Below are positions 43,116-56,125 of a stretch of 64,000 bases of DNA, one piece after another. Source of the stretch: Neodiprion pinetum. Taxonomy: Eukaryota; Arthropoda; Insecta; Hymenoptera; Diprionidae. Below the pieces are notes generated by a model. The model was not told where the DNA came from. It worked only from the letters and a program-made list of their open reading frames with translations, and did not search any database. A program made the translations under genes and the position numbers. The stretch is taken from the NCBI RefSeq assembly GCF_021155775.2, contig NC_060234.1, forward strand, positions 16,798,871 through 16,862,870. Reading direction: 5' to 3'. The stretch's first letter is position 1; every line of letters starts with the position of its first letter.

Positions 43116-45415
43116 GTGATCTCAGCGCCACCACTTCTAAGAATATGTCATATAAATGCTCAATCGCTTGCTCCTCGTTTCGCAGAACTTTCTCAATTCT
43201 TTTCCACGCATCACTATGAGATCATCCTTATTTCGGAGTCGTGGTTGAAACCTCATATATCCGATGAAACTGTTAACATTACAGGTGATAACCTCACGCG
43301 TTGTAATCGATTCGGCAAAGGTGGGGGGGGGGGGGGGGGGCGTCTGCATCTATACTCGTCAACGGCTTCGGATAGACTTCGTTGCCACCTCGGATACAGA
43401 TATCTACAGATATCTACGTGCCGGCTACCGAGTTTCTCTTTCTTAGTATTACTGGGATAAGCATTGCAAAAATGCTTGTGGGAATTGTGTATAGACCACC
43501 TAAAATAGCCCTCTCTAATAGTATTGAAACCCTTTCAGCAACGACTTGTCAAGACTTTGTATCAAAGGTCATAATGGGTGACTGGAATGCGAATTTTTGT
43601 ACTAAAAATCCGGACAGCGAATATCTACGTCGGATTTTCAATTGTTACAATTTCGATATTGTGCCCTACGAACCAACGCACCACACCACAACATCCTCAA
43701 CGTGGCTAGACCTTTGTATAGTCGATTCTATGGCAAAGGTTGTGTCGCACGAACAAATCGGTCTTCCGTTTGCTGGGGGACATGATCTAATTTCGATAAA
43801 TTACAGTTTTGGTAACCCACACGCACCTACGTCCCATGGTGCACTGCGTCGTAACGGGCAATGTCTACGTGAACCTGATTTCCCGACAGCCCTTGTATCA
43901 CCCGACTGGACTCTTGTTATAAATAACATTGACTCGAGTACGAAAGTCTCTCTGTTCAACGATACGTTAACAGAATTTCTCGACCGTTGTGCGCCTTACC
44001 GGGCATCAACTGTTCGCCGTCCCTCAGCACCCTGGATGACGTCGGAGCTTCGTGCGATTATTAAGCTACGGAATCGAGCGCACGCAAGACACCGGCGTAC
44101 CAGACGAGCATCTCAGTATGACGAATATAAAACACTTAGAAATCGGGTCCAAAACTCTCCTTAGGCACACAAAGGCACAATACTATGCCGATTGACTCTC
44201 GGTAGTCAAAAATCCGAAACACCTCTGGTCAGAACTACGGAGCCTGGGAGTTGTCACCGGAAGATCACCCCAAGAAGTCGTCATACCACCGGATGAGCTG
44301 AATGTCTATGTCTGTTCCATATTTAACGCAACACCACTCGAGCCACCCGCGGCCTTACAATTGGATAGAGTGTTCGATGACACACGGTTCTACCTTGCTC
44401 ATATCACTCCTGCTACTCTCAAACGACATATTCATCTGGCTGATTCTCACGTGTTCGGCCCAGATGGGTTGTCAGGCTACCTTCTGAAACACTGCACCAC
44501 ACCACTATTCTTATTGATTCTCGACATTTTAAACTCGTCACTGATCGCTTCGGCATTTCCTTTGCCCTGGAAAAAATCATACATTACGCCTATACAGAAA
44601 GTTCGGAATCCGTCAACCCCCTCACACTACAGACCGATATCACTCTTACGCCAACTCTCCAAAATTCTCGAGAGAATTGAGTTAGCCGATTCAACAAAAT
44701 ATCTGAAGGCTCTGGATCTTGACGGTAAGCACCAATTTGGCTTCGTGGTGGGTGGGTCAACGCAGGCTGGACTCGTGAAAGTGCTAGATGCGGTGCGTCT
44801 CGCCACTGATCGTCGAGAAGTTACTATGCTGGTCCTTTTCGATTTCTCGAAAGTTTTCGACACAGTCGACCACAGCAAAATTATAGAAAAACTGGCCACG
44901 CTAAATCTTTCCAGCTCTGCTCTGCAGTGGTCCTGGTCCTATCCGACGGGTCGGACGCAGGCAGTACGAACGTCAACTGGTATATCCTCCTGGCTACCTG
45001 TCACCTCTGAAGTCTCCCAGGGATCAGTCTTAGGACCTGCTCTATTTTCGTTGTATGTAGCAGACATCAACGGCGTGATAAGAAATTGTGCGATTGTCAA
45101 GTACGCGGACGATCTGCAGATTTATGCACACTGTTCGCCCAGTCGCATTACCGAATGTATAGCACGTGTCAAGAAGGACGTCGCACGGATCTGTAAATGG
45201 GCGGACCACAACCTCCTACGCCTCAACTCTGCAAAAATGCAGGTGATGCTTCTTGGCTCAGCTCGGACGATAAATACACTTAGGCAAGGTCAACTTCCTC
45301 AGATTCGGATACGTGGGGTCCCCTCTCCGTATGTCGAGTTGATAAAAAATCTCGGGATCCTTGTTACGCCAGTTCTAAGCTGGCGAGAACAAGTTACTGT
45401 CATGTGCAACAGAGT
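43116..45415 (+). pseudogene. CR1 ORF2: AP-endonuclease + reverse transcriptase, upstream part (right arm)
   Basis: The endonuclease motifs INAQSL, ISESWL, MGDWNAN and GGHDLISI are split across frames at an 18-base G tract (43323-43340). The RT motifs LFDFSKVFDTVDH, QGSVLGPALFS and YADDLQIY lie in 44361-45415. A stop and frame break occur at about 44165-44200. Truncated at 45415 by the DNA transposon. Confidence 0.85.
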
Positions 45416-45569
45416 ATTGGGAAATCTGCCGGGGGCGTGGCTTCTCCTTGCGGCAGAAGCAGTAACTATTCTAAAACGCATTTTTAAATCAGCTGTCTTG
45501 TTCTCATGTGAAAGCGTGTATTTATTTACAGTTATTAAACTCGAATTTTCAAAAAAAATTCAATAAAAT

Positions 45570-47257
45570 ATGAAAATTTCAATACAAGAAATTTGTGAGT
45601 TTGCAAATACTCAGCCTAGTCATAAAAATTTTATTGGTGGTGAAGATATACTTGATGCGGGACATCTAATGAAATGTGGCCTACAGCAATCAGATACTAG
45701 TTGTGATAATGAGTATAAAATAATTGCATTCTGTCTCCAAACTTCTCGTTTAAAAGATCCACCGCATGAAATTGTGGGTGCAATATCGCAAAATGGGAAA
45801 ATAATGGGAATGTCATGTTCGTGCAAGGCTGGTCTAAGTGAAAGCTGTAAGCATGTAGTAGCTACACTTCTCTACTGCAACAGGTTAGTTTTTTGCTTAT
45901 AAATAAATTTAACAAGCATAGTAAAATTTAATTCTATAAAATGACTTTACTGTTAATATTATATCTCAATTTTTTTAGAAATGCTGTTGAAAAATTGCAG
46001 CTTATCACTTGCACTGACAAAAAATGCACGTGGAGTGCTCCGCAAAAGGCTGCGCTTGAAAAGTATGAACCTAAACCATTGGAAGAACACGACTGTTTTC
46101 AATTAAAGCTACAGAAAAATTTGGAGGCTCCAGGTAAAAAACATAAAAAAAAAAATCAAGACCCACCGGTTTGTATGGAACCAATAAAGCTGACTGAAGA
46201 AGAAAATGACGAACTGCTAAGTATTATGTTAGAAAATTTACCCTGCAGTGCATTGAAGGAACACATGTAACGAAATACATATACCTAAATAATTTGTATA
46301 TTTTTTTTCTTCTTTTTTTTTGTAGAATTACTGGTTTCTATGTCATACAATTATTAATTTTGCACATTTGTTAACTATTCAATTCTTTGTTTTATTTAGA
46401 ACTGGAAGACACGACGTTCTTGAGATTATTAATAATAATTCTACGTGTGATCTATCTAGAATCCAAGCACTCTTCAAAAATCAACTTTCTTCTAATTTTT
46501 TAAGTCAGCTAGAGCAAGTTAAAGTAAAACCTATCAAAGAATGCTGCCAAAAAATAGTATCTGGGTTGAATGGAAATGTTGTTGATATCTGTCTAAAAAC
46601 AATGGAGTTTCATTCAACTTGGCTGGAAGAAAGACAGTTTAGAATAACTGGTAGTGATTTTTATCAATTATTTACCTATCGCAATAATAAAAAACCTGAT
46701 TGGCGTCAAAAATCAAAAAAATATTTTTATCCAGAATCGATAACTAATGCTTACACACAACACTGTTTAAATAATGAGCCTTTAGCTCGAAACCTGTACG
46801 ATGAATCTGAACCTTCTATCACAGTAGCTGAATGTGGTCTTGTTGTCTCTGAAAAAAACCCATGGTTAGCATATTCACCAGACGGTGTGGTTTTTGACAA
46901 AAATAATAATCCTGTAAAATTGGTTGAGTTAAAATGTCCTTATGAGGGTAAAAAGCGAAAACTAGAAAAAGTATTACAATTATTAACATGGTTAGTTTGT
47001 GAAAATGGAACTTGGAGCTTAAAAAAAAACACTCCTATTACGCTCAAGTTCAAATAGGTATGGCTGTTTTAAACATGTCAGTCACTGATTTTATTATTTA
47101 TACATCTTTTGATAACAAATTAGCTGTATTTACTGTTAATTTTGATGAATTGTATGCAAAAGAATTGCTGCATTCTTTGAAAGGTATTTACTTTAATAAA
47201 ATGATTCATTGCATCTGCGTCGCTCAAACTTCAAATGATCCTAACAATAATAATTGA
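45570..47257 (+). CDS. SWIM zinc finger + YqaJ-like nuclease, three exons, one frameshift (right arm)
   Basis: Exons 45570-45883, 45979-46266 and 46400-47257. Introns use GTTAGT...TTTTTAG and GTAACG...TTATTTAG and keep phase. SWIM finger at the end of exon 1 (MSCSCKAGLSESCKH). YqaJ core in exon 3: ECGLVVS, SPDG, ELKCPYE. The C-terminal helix/strand part, beginning HSYYAQVQIG, is one base out of frame after A9 at 47021-47029. If real, this break truncates the nuclease after its ExK motif. The proposed activity is lambda-exonuclease-like 5'-3' DNA resection; the role in the transposon is not established. Confidence 0.75.
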
Positions 47258-47647
47258 ACAAATTTTATTTTTTATCATTGTAATTGACAATATTTATGTT
47301 TTAAAAAAATTTAACTACTTTTTTACCATCCAAAAATATTTCTTTATTAACCTTTTTAATAATTATATCTTTAACAACTGTTTTTTTGATTAAATAACAT
47401 TCTTACTTGTTTAATAATTATTTGTGTAATTTATTACTGTAGTTATAAAAGCACAACTATAATTACTATTTTTTATTGTATTTTAAAAATGTTTGGACTT
47501 AAAAAATTCACAGATTATAATTAATATTTTTTTTGTGAATAAAAAAATATTCATATTTATATGGAAATATTATAAATGCACATCGATTCATAAGATTCAA
47601 TTACTTATGAATTTTTTCAAACCAAAAAAAATAATAAATCTATTTTT

Positions 47648-49346
47648 TCAGCTATAAAATTTATCTTTCTTTAAAATCGGCGCACTCATATTTACCACAC
47701 CACAAATAATCGTGAAAATTTCTTTAACTTTACTCATAAGACATGCAGGCATAGTTGTGCCTAAAACGTCAAAAGCTTTTAAGCGTTGATTACTTCTTTC
47801 AATATGTACCCGAGCTTTAGCAACATATCGATTCATATTTGCTTCAGATTTTGAAAATTGCTGTTTGTCTCTGAGAAAAACAGGTGTACACAGCGTGACG
47901 TCATGTTTTCTGCAAAACTCATTTATGGTGAATCCTTTATCTGCCAGTACAATGTCTTTTTTATCCATCATAGTAATAATATTGCTTTGTTCAAATATGG
48001 CATTATCTGACACACGTCCACCATACGGAAGGCTTACGAAAGAAATGAGCCCTGCTGGTGTAACACCAGTCATAAACTTAATCGTATATGCAGATTTATA
48101 GTAAGAGTAGGCTTGTAGTTGACAGCACAGTTTGGAAGGTTTCTGAATTTTAATTTCAGTACAGTCAACAACTACTCGAACTTGTTCAAAATCTTTGAAG
48201 CACAAAGGAATATTCTTTAAAATATTTTCTTTGCTAGGCCATCGAATACTGGGATTTAAAACAACGTATAAAATGTCGATCATTTTCCAAATCAATTCTT
48301 TGCAAGCTTGACTGGATACTTCAAAGAAAATTGCTAGAGTTGCATATGACATGTTTTGCTTCAATTTCATAAAAGTCATTATAATTAACTCTCGTAAATT
48401 AAATGTAATACAGGCGATTGAGATACGACGCATTGATTGTGCTTTAATGATTAACTTCTCGATAGTAAATAAAATTTGAAAATTAGATAATCCAGTTAAC
48501 GTACTAAGCTGTTTATCAGTTTTTATTTTACTCGATAATTTGGGAGTCAGATAATCACTCTCGACTTGAATCGCAACATCGAGATGTATAATAGGCAAAC
48601 TATTTTCGGATCTTGTCACGTTATCAACAGATACCGTGTTAGACAACAGCAGCAAGTCTTCAGTCGTTACTTCAACATTAAATTGATCTCCACTACACGG
48701 ATCTACATTACACGGATTATCTTGTGTCTGGTCTAAGGGGTCATCTCGAGTAGCTGTGGAAATACCTTCAAACGTATCAGTGATAATAGATGATTTTTTC
48801 TTCAATGATCTTTGACGTTGTCTTTCGTTTCTGCTTTGGATTTGACTCACATTTGGTTTATCAAATGATGTTAATGATGTTTGAGGAAGGTTGCATGACG
48901 GAACGCTTGTTTTTTTCAAATGAGAACAAAGAGGATTGACATTGGCTGCAATGAAAAATAAAATTTAATGTTTATTGTTTTTTATTTTTTCTAACAAATA
49001 TTACACTACAAAAAATTTCATTTCATATTGATGATAAACAAATAATTATGAAATGAAATTCTATCGGTAATTACTTACATGTTGGTATCAAGTCATTTTT
49101 GGTGAAATGTAATGAACACACTTTTTTTGACTGTGTAACCTCATTCCCAATTTTCAATGCTTTTATCCAAGCTAATCGACGATCAATTACTTCATCTTCA
49201 CCAAATTTATTTTTGATTACTACAAAACTAGAATTTGCCGAAGGAAAAGTGTAAAATCGAACTGTATTGTTCTTACTAGACTTGCTATTACACCCATACA
49301 CGCAGCAGAAAGTTTTATTTTTATTTTCTCGTGGTGGAAACTCCAT
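47648..49346 (-). CDS. THAP-domain DDE transposase, two exons (right arm)
   Basis: Exon 1 49346-49079 (THAP C2CH finger), intron 49078-48946, exon 2 48945-47648 (DDE_Tnp_4 domain). The spliced frame is open for about 521 aa. Catalytic Asp, Asp and Glu sit in VVDCTEI, VLADKGF and VHIERSNQR. A 390-bp AT-rich interval (47258-47647) separates it from the convergent YqaJ gene. Confidence 0.85.
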
Positions 49347-49566
49347 GATTAAATTTTTTAATCAAATATTGAAATTTAAGATGTTTTTAACTAATAACCA
49401 AGCTTATAGATAATAATTGATTACTTAATATTTAAAAAAAAGTTTCACACTTTTAAACTACATTTCTCACATATTATATTTGATATCAGCAGTTTAAGCT
49501 TGACCTGCATAGAGTAGTTTATATTTGATCCGTCAGGTAGCGTATCTGAGTGGATGATTTCCCAAT

Positions 49567-49874
49567 ACAGAACTCTCTACCAGCTCAAGGCAAACGGACA
49601 AGCTCTCACAGCTGATCTTCGACAACTTCTTGTCTCCTCGCTCATCTTCCCGATCTTCGATTATTGCTCGCTTGTATCGCTCGATATTACTGGGATCGAA
49701 GACACGCGATTACAACGGGCACTGAACGCTTGTGTTCGATTTGTTTTTAATGTCCGGAAATACAAGCACATAAGACCTTTCTACGCCAAGTTAAAGTGGC
49801 TCAAAATCCCGCAACACCGAATCTATTTTCTGGGTATATTCGTATATCGTATATTGAAATGTCTGCTCGTCTGA
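49567..49874 (+). pseudogene. CR1 ORF2 C-terminal RT segment (right arm)
   Basis: Continuation of the RT after the inserted transposon, ending with a stop at 49874. It contains C at 49678, where the left arm implies T. Confidence 0.8.
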
Positions 49875-49876
49875 CG

Positions 49877-49980
49877 GTGAAAAAATCAAAATGGCTGCTC
49901 ATCTGAATAAGCAATAATCAAAATGGCCGCTCATCTGACTAAGCAAAAATCAAAATGGCTGCTCATCTGACTAAGAAAAA
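49877..49980. repeat. Short tandem repeat at CR1 3' tail (right arm)
   Basis: Three imperfect units containing AATCAAAATGGCTGCTCATC. Mirror of 3069-3172. Confidence 0.7.
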
Positions 49981-52900
49981 AATTCATTGTCAAACTGTGT
50001 GTCGGTAAAATCGGGCAAAAATCCAGGTGGCGCCATCCATGTTGACAGCCGGCAACAATATCGTGGGTAAGGCTTACCATCGCGGTGGTAACATACCAAC
50101 TGTCGATAAGGTAGGAATCGGGGCTACTCTGCCGGTACGCCGCCATTTTTGAGTTAGAACTGGCCTCCCCCCTCTACTTTCAATGTTTATCTGCCTGATG
50201 TTCAACTCAGCGGTTTTAGCACAGTTCTCGGTACCACTTAATCTGGTCTTTCATAAAACCTAATACTGGGGACTGTCCGTGACTTTTTCCAGGTAGGGTG
50301 GAAATGGTTGTTACATGAATATGAGAATGAGATGATGTATAGTGTGATAGATGTCACTCAAGCAATTACATGATTATGCTTGATTATATTAATTGCAATC
50401 AAATGTTAAAAAAGGTACTTCAGGGCGTAACAGGCATATTTGGGCTCTCCGTACATCGATCGTAATGATACAGGGCTTGAATAAGAACTCTTAAGATCTA
50501 TAAACGTATGAAACTTGTCAAATGTGAAGTTTCATCGTGAGAGAGGACAAGTATCAGAAAATATTTTCACCGGGAGGTTAGAAGAGCTTCTCATCGCGGT
50601 GAAAGATTGGCTCGTGTGCGTTTATTTTATTTTTTGAATGAACTTGGCGCAATCGTTGACCACCCATATTGACAATCTGTCATATGTTGTAACGTGGCGT
50701 TTTAGAGCCGCCCCTCACAAGGGTACATAACTGAAGAAATTCTACACGAAACGCGTCCCTGGCGGGGTACTCCAATCGAACTCGATATAAAATACACAAT
50801 AACTACTCTTAACTAATTCTTTCTTTGTAAATTCTGTATTTTGCGCTCCAGCGCACGCTAACAAGGTACTTGGACGACAACGATCCTAACCACCGAGGGA
50901 TCAACATCTACCGATAACTACCGTTTCCAGCTCTTTATGACTTCGTCTACCGACGGTCCAATAAGACTACACTGGCTACCTTGGTGTACTTCTAAACACC
51001 TGGGGTAGCATCCATCCGAACCTCTCGTATCGCCTTGACTGCCGGTGAACAGGGTTGTAAAGTCCTCCCGACAGCCGAGGGCGCCATTTCTCATAGAGAA
51101 ACCAGCCACCCGCTTTCTCGGATACCGTAAGGATGGCATACAGGGCAGACCCTAGCCTGCCATCTTCCGACTTACCGGCCTGGTGCCGGATCGACCCCGA
51201 ACCACTACGTCCAGTTTGATAAAGCCCTCGTTCTGAGGATCGATGTAGCTTTCCTATCAATAAGGACTATAATCAACGGAGCCACAGTGATATATCGTGG
51301 GCAGTTGGCCACTGCTTATACCACGAAGCCGGTGGAAGCGAATAATGAAGCGTTGCCTTCCACTCGGTAACTTTGACCAAGAGGCACCCTGCGTACGCCT
51401 CTGTCAGAAGAATCCCCAATGATAGAATGAAGCAGCCAATAAATCGTACGAGTTGGTGTCAACGACGAAATCACGGGCAACAAATTACGCAACATCTAGC
51501 AGTAATTTTCGAAAATGTGTGACGTAATTGTAACCGATATTCACCACAAGAGGGATTATTGAATTATGGTGGAGAACAAATGACCAATGAACTAGAAGAA
51601 GGATCACCTGACGATAACGGCGAGATCGGTAAACCGGACTCCGAACTCAGCCTATACTACGCTTGATCCGCCAGGAGACAGCTGCGATCATCCTCATACT
51701 CCCGCTTTGATTCTTAGTTCTGTTCCTTCTTCCTTTACCGCTGTCGCTATCGTTTATTATCTCGCTACGGTTTTCTTACAACTCCTCTATCGTTTTGTCT
51801 ACCGTTAGCTTCTTTCCTTTCCTGTGAATTCAATTACCTTCCGTCCTTCTCGTTTTCTTTTGTTATTTTTAAGTTTCTTTTAAATTAAAGTCAGTGTTGT
51901 GTGCCTGAAGTCACCCGTTGAGGTAAGGCTTCTGCCTTTGTAGTGTATCGTTAGGAAGTTGCTCATCATTTCTATTTTCTTTCTTATTGTATTTATCTTT
52001 CCTTGGTTGCATCGGGTCATGCCAGTTTGTGTGAATCATGGTCCACGGCTGAGTGTTAGAGTCGCGTTGAGCCGCCGTGTGACTGCATGGTTTCAATAAT
52101 TAATAAATTCCGTGTCTGAGCGACCTCTTAACTGCCGAAAAATTAATTCTTTCGTATTTGTGAATTTCTTTGTTTATTAGTAAATCTCTATTAGTCTGCT
52201 CCTGTAATTTCTACCGTATCTCGACCCATATTGGCTTCACCTTCCTTTCTCGATTTTCTGTGATAGTAGTGCTCATTATATTTTATCTCTTGTATTGCTT
52301 ATCATATTTTATTTATATTGTTCCTATTATATCGTAAATCGAGTTCCTTGAGGTATAACCAAGCGTAGAATCAGCCGCTAAATACTACCGAATTTTTCCT
52401 ATTGCTATTGGCATTCTTATATTACTTTTGCTTGTTATTATTTTCTTGGTATCTTTCCGCAATACCGTACTTCTGTGTTAATTTGAGGTTTGCCTATCAT
52501 CCCTGATTTTACTGTACGGAGGTGTATTTAGTGTATTTCTTTAATTGGCAAACTCTCTGATTTCCTCACTCTCTCATAATTTTTTGTATTCTCTCGTGAT
52601 TTTGTATTCTTTCGAAGTTATATTTTGAGATTTCTTTGTATAATTCCTCGAATCCGTAAATATTGTAAATTATCGAGTCTATCGTTTATGAATAACTCTC
52701 GAAAATTATCTCCCGTACTTTACCGTTGACTCTACTCTATCGTCTACGCTACCGATTTTTGTAAATTATCAATGAATGTCAATCTTTCATACTGGTTAGA
52801 ATCCACAGTAAATTTGTCTTGTTCGTCCGTTATTATCTTGCGACCTGTCGTCATTTTATTTTCTATCGATTGCGATTAAGTTCTCACTCTCGTTTTTAAT

Positions 52901-53048
52901 CAACAGAATAATAACTCGCTTAGCGACATTCTTTGCAGCTTGGGTAAGATCACGTCGCCCAGTGACGTATAGTTTTAAGTAAATTCAAGCATTATATCGC
53001 TTTTCCTGACCTACGCTCATTTTTCACTGTTAACTATCATCTCTCATT
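49981..53048. other. Noncoding right-arm DNA with LTR-like start at about 50690
   Basis: No recognisable gene. TGTAACGTGGCG at about 50691 looks like an LTR start, and the downstream 2.3 kb resembles long LTR or leader DNA. The same style of sequence continues past 53048 to about 53290. No second LTR or coding region was found. Confidence 0.35.
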
Positions 53049-54884
53049 TCAAAGCTACCGTTTAATTTTATTCTATCAAAATTTCTGTGAACGACCATTG
53101 CCTGTTTTATTAACTGTCGCTATCGTTGCCATTCAATTTGACTGTCTTAGACCTGTAACCTACTCGACGATATATGACTGATTGACCTGTTCATTTTCCT
53201 TGACGTGGGTTTATTCTTTATCTCGTTAGTTTCTTTAATTGTTTAATTTTCGTTAGCTGCCTTGAATACCGCCACTCTACCACTTCGTGTGAGTACAATA
53301 AGATAAGACACAAAAAAAAAATGATTTTTGAAAGTGCAAAACCTTACCCCCGCCTTGAGCTACGGAAAAAAATGTGCAAAATCTACGTTTTCCGACATAT
53401 ATCAAATGATTACCTCCCACCTCATTTTCACACAACAATGGCTCATCGCTCAACTAACGGGGAATAGAATTACCGTGAAAATGATTCGCATCCCGAAGCT
53501 TTACGATTTTTTTAACTCAGATATAGTGTGCCAAACCCAGGTGTCTTGATTTTACGTCCCGATGGTAGTAAGCAGTACTGTGTTGGTTGAGTTATTATAT
53601 CAAGTTGGTATAGATTCATGAGATTTGATGGATAAATTATGAATTTTATTTCATACATGTGGGAGTAAATCCCTTGTAAGGTTACGTAAGAGGTTAGTCC
53701 AGATGGCAGGTCAGTCGTACGATAGATAAGAGTGAGCTCATGAGACTCAGTAGATCAGAAGTGAGCCGGTCGTCGTGATAGACGTACGCGGTCTCGGGTG
53801 TGAGTCAAGCACTCTGAATTGCGCACACGAGTCATAGACATGGGCTCCACACCCGAACGAGTCCTTGCCGGTCTCGCTCCTACATACATATGTATGTTTT
53901 ATGAGATTTGATGGATAAATTGTGCATTTTATTTAATACATATGTATCATTCATTGAAATTTTCAATATTTTACAAGTTTTTGCAAGTGTATTATAACCC
54001 TACAATGAACATCAATCGCAGTTCGCTTTATTTATTGCGTTTTCTTTACACTTTTTTACACCCGAAAGAGTGTACAAAAATTATTTATTCATTGATATAA
54101 ATGAGCATCCACATCTGACATGATAGAATACGTTCTGTATAATCAAGTTTGCACAAGAAAGGTAAGGAGAAGCTGCGTCGAGGTGTACCTCGATGTATCC
54201 AGGGACGTCGCGTAGCTCAGCATGCACTGTAGAACAAAAATTAGTCCAGAGCGCAAAGTGCGTAGCAAATCGTATGTCGTAACATCAATGGCGAACAAAG
54301 ATCAAGAGATTATAAAATCTGCGGAATGTCACAACTATGCGGCAGCAGCTGTCGTGTGCGAAGCAAATACGTTTTAGATTGAAATCTGTGTGAAGTATCA
54401 TAAATTTAGTATCTCAATTGTTCGACAGGTGAGTGTAAACACGCTATTGCTTCTCTAATGTGGCTTCACCGAAGAAGTGTAGCTCAAGTTCTCGCAGAAA
54501 TCAAGGGTTGGAATATACAGAAAACTGGGCTCTCATTGAACAACGCATTTCGTATTAAATCCATCAGCTACGTGACATAGGATGCAAACGATGTGTGCCA
54601 TTCCGTATAACAAATGAGTTGCCGTACTAGTATTTGCTGGCCCTGCGGTCTCCTTTTTCGGCCTCGTTAGCGCAAAAAGTTAATTATATTATATTCTGTG
54701 CGAGCTAGTCTCAGGTTTGTTCTGTTCGGTTTTTGTTCATTCATTCATCTTCATAGGGGTTGGAAATTTTTAAGCTACACAATGCAAGCTATAAGGTTGG
54801 CATGTAGTTACATAAACAATATTCATGGTTTGAAGCTAAGACGATTACGTGAAAAATCTACGATTGAAAACAATCGAAATTAGA
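53049..54884. other. Right flank, AT-rich, no gene recognised
   Basis: First part of the window outside the visible palindrome. The short ORFs at 53328 and 54698 have no motifs. It contains a solo-LTR candidate (next entry) bracketed by two related stretches with ATGAGATTTGATGGATAAAT at about 53619 and 53899. Confidence 0.4.
53658..53884. mobile_element. Candidate solo LTR, 227 bp, TSD TACA
   Basis: It begins TGTGGGAG and ends CTCCTACA (imperfect inverted ends), flanked by TACA at 53654-53657 and 53885-53888. Four-bp duplications are usual for gypsy elements. No internal PPT/PBS context is visible. Confidence 0.4.
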
Positions 54885-55143
54885 AATACAGCTCGAGAGA
54901 ATTTGGAGAAAGCTAAAAGTAGATCAAAACGATGTCACGATAGAAAACTACATCGAGTCAATTTCAAAGTCGGAAAAAACATACGCTTGGTAAAAAATCA
55001 AAAAAATAGAAAAATTAGATGACAATCGCAAAGGTTCCTACAGAATCACCGAAATATTTCCAGAAAAGAACGATATAGAGAAAGAAATAAAAATAAACAA
55101 GCGTAAAATAATTCATTGCGATAGAGCGAAAATAGCGTATTAA
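54885..55143 (+). pseudogene. Retroelement integrase C-terminal tail
   Basis: The pattern ARENLEKAK, then CHDRKLHRVNFKVGK, followed after a break near 55019 by YRITEIF and HCDRAKIAY with a stop, matches the C-terminal end of gypsy-type integrases. It directly precedes the glycoprotein remnant, so the two were probably pol and env of one retroelement. Confidence 0.6.
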
Positions 55144-55205
55144 ACAAATATCAAACATCATTCACGTTAATTTTGCCAAAGAATAACATAATTCTGCAGA
55201 TCATC

Positions 55206-56116
55206 ATGGAAATGCGACTATGCAGATCAGGTTTCATCGGCACACTCCTGATACTAATCATACAACCAGGTATTAGCATTATAGCCTACGATTGTTCAGC
55301 ACTGTCGATGAATATAACAACGTTATCGCTAATAAATATTAAGGAATGCGATATTCCAATCTCGAATCCCGTTTCAATAAATACAAGTATACAATTGCTT
55401 CAAACAGCAGAATATTCAAACGTGGAATTAATTTAATGTAAAACAGAAATTCATTGATCACTATTTTTCTGTCGAATACACTTGCATATATCAGCAGCAC
55501 CATATGGTGACATAGAATATATAGACGAAATATCGCGAGACGAATGTAAAAATCTACTCTACGCGCACACGTACTGAACTCATAGACAATTATTTACGCA
55601 AATCAAATTGAATTCAACAACTAGACCCCTTACTTCAGCAGAAAGCATAGATAATGAAGGTAATTGCAAAGATGAACATTTTTCCGACCACTACGATAAT
55701 TGCAATGATGTGGTAGCATATGGAAATTTTTATTACATTACAAGACCATCAGGTAACGGTGAACCCGCAGAAAAAACGAAATTATTCTTAGATCTGACGT
55801 ACGATATGACTATTCGACAGGTAACCGTATCGACGTAGAGGTGGCAACACATAGTGGGACATAATTTGAATAGACAAATCCAATTTAGACAGACATTCTG
55901 TTCGATACCAAGAAGCGGCTCAAAAAATAAAAGATAATTCTATTCAAAAATCTGGTCAAGAAATTTATTCAGCCACCACGGACAAAATAACATTTACTTT
56001 AGCAGTTCGTGGAACCCACTCTGTGGGTATAGACTAATAAAAACAAAGCATCCCAAACTTTTCGTTATAGATAAGATGATCGGTGACTTCTTCGCAGAAA
56101 ATAATAGAATAGTAGT
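55206..56116 (+). pseudogene. Chuvirus-like glycoprotein remnant used as env, N-terminal part
   Basis: It starts with a signal-peptide-like segment and a YDCSALSMNITTLSL motif with the following ECDIP. Conserved pieces continue with stops (55434, 55464, 55576) and frameshifts: EYIDEIS, a GNCKDEHFSDHY-type Cys region, and a KHPKLF motif near 56050 in a further frame. This pattern matches, from memory, Chuviridae-type glycoproteins and their insect endogenous or retroelement-captured relatives. It is interrupted at 56116 by an insertion and resumes at 62396. Clearly non-functional. Confidence 0.6.
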
Positions 56117-56125
56117 AATAAATAT

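Larger units (their letters stand above)
45418..49564. mobile_element. ISL2EU/PIF-Harbinger-type DNA transposon, 4147 bp (right arm)
   Basis: TIRs TGGGAAATC/GATTTCCCA with AT at 45416-45417 and 49565-49566. Gene content and frame logic as for the copy at 3485-7631, with which it appears identical. The two copies arose by duplication of the arm, not by separate transposition, because they share the same insertion site. Confidence 0.85.
41976..49980 (+). mobile_element. CR1/Jockey-like non-LTR retrotransposon (right arm copy)
   Basis: Sense-strand copy of the element at 3069-11073, with the same ORF1, ORF2, 3' tandem repeat and inserted DNA transposon. The 5' end is not defined. Confidence 0.8.

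Noticed and set aside
45486..45566. Apparent C-terminal extension of the CR1 reverse transcriptase
   Set aside because: Read-through into the ISL2EU-type transposon, which begins at 45418; the real continuation is at 49567.
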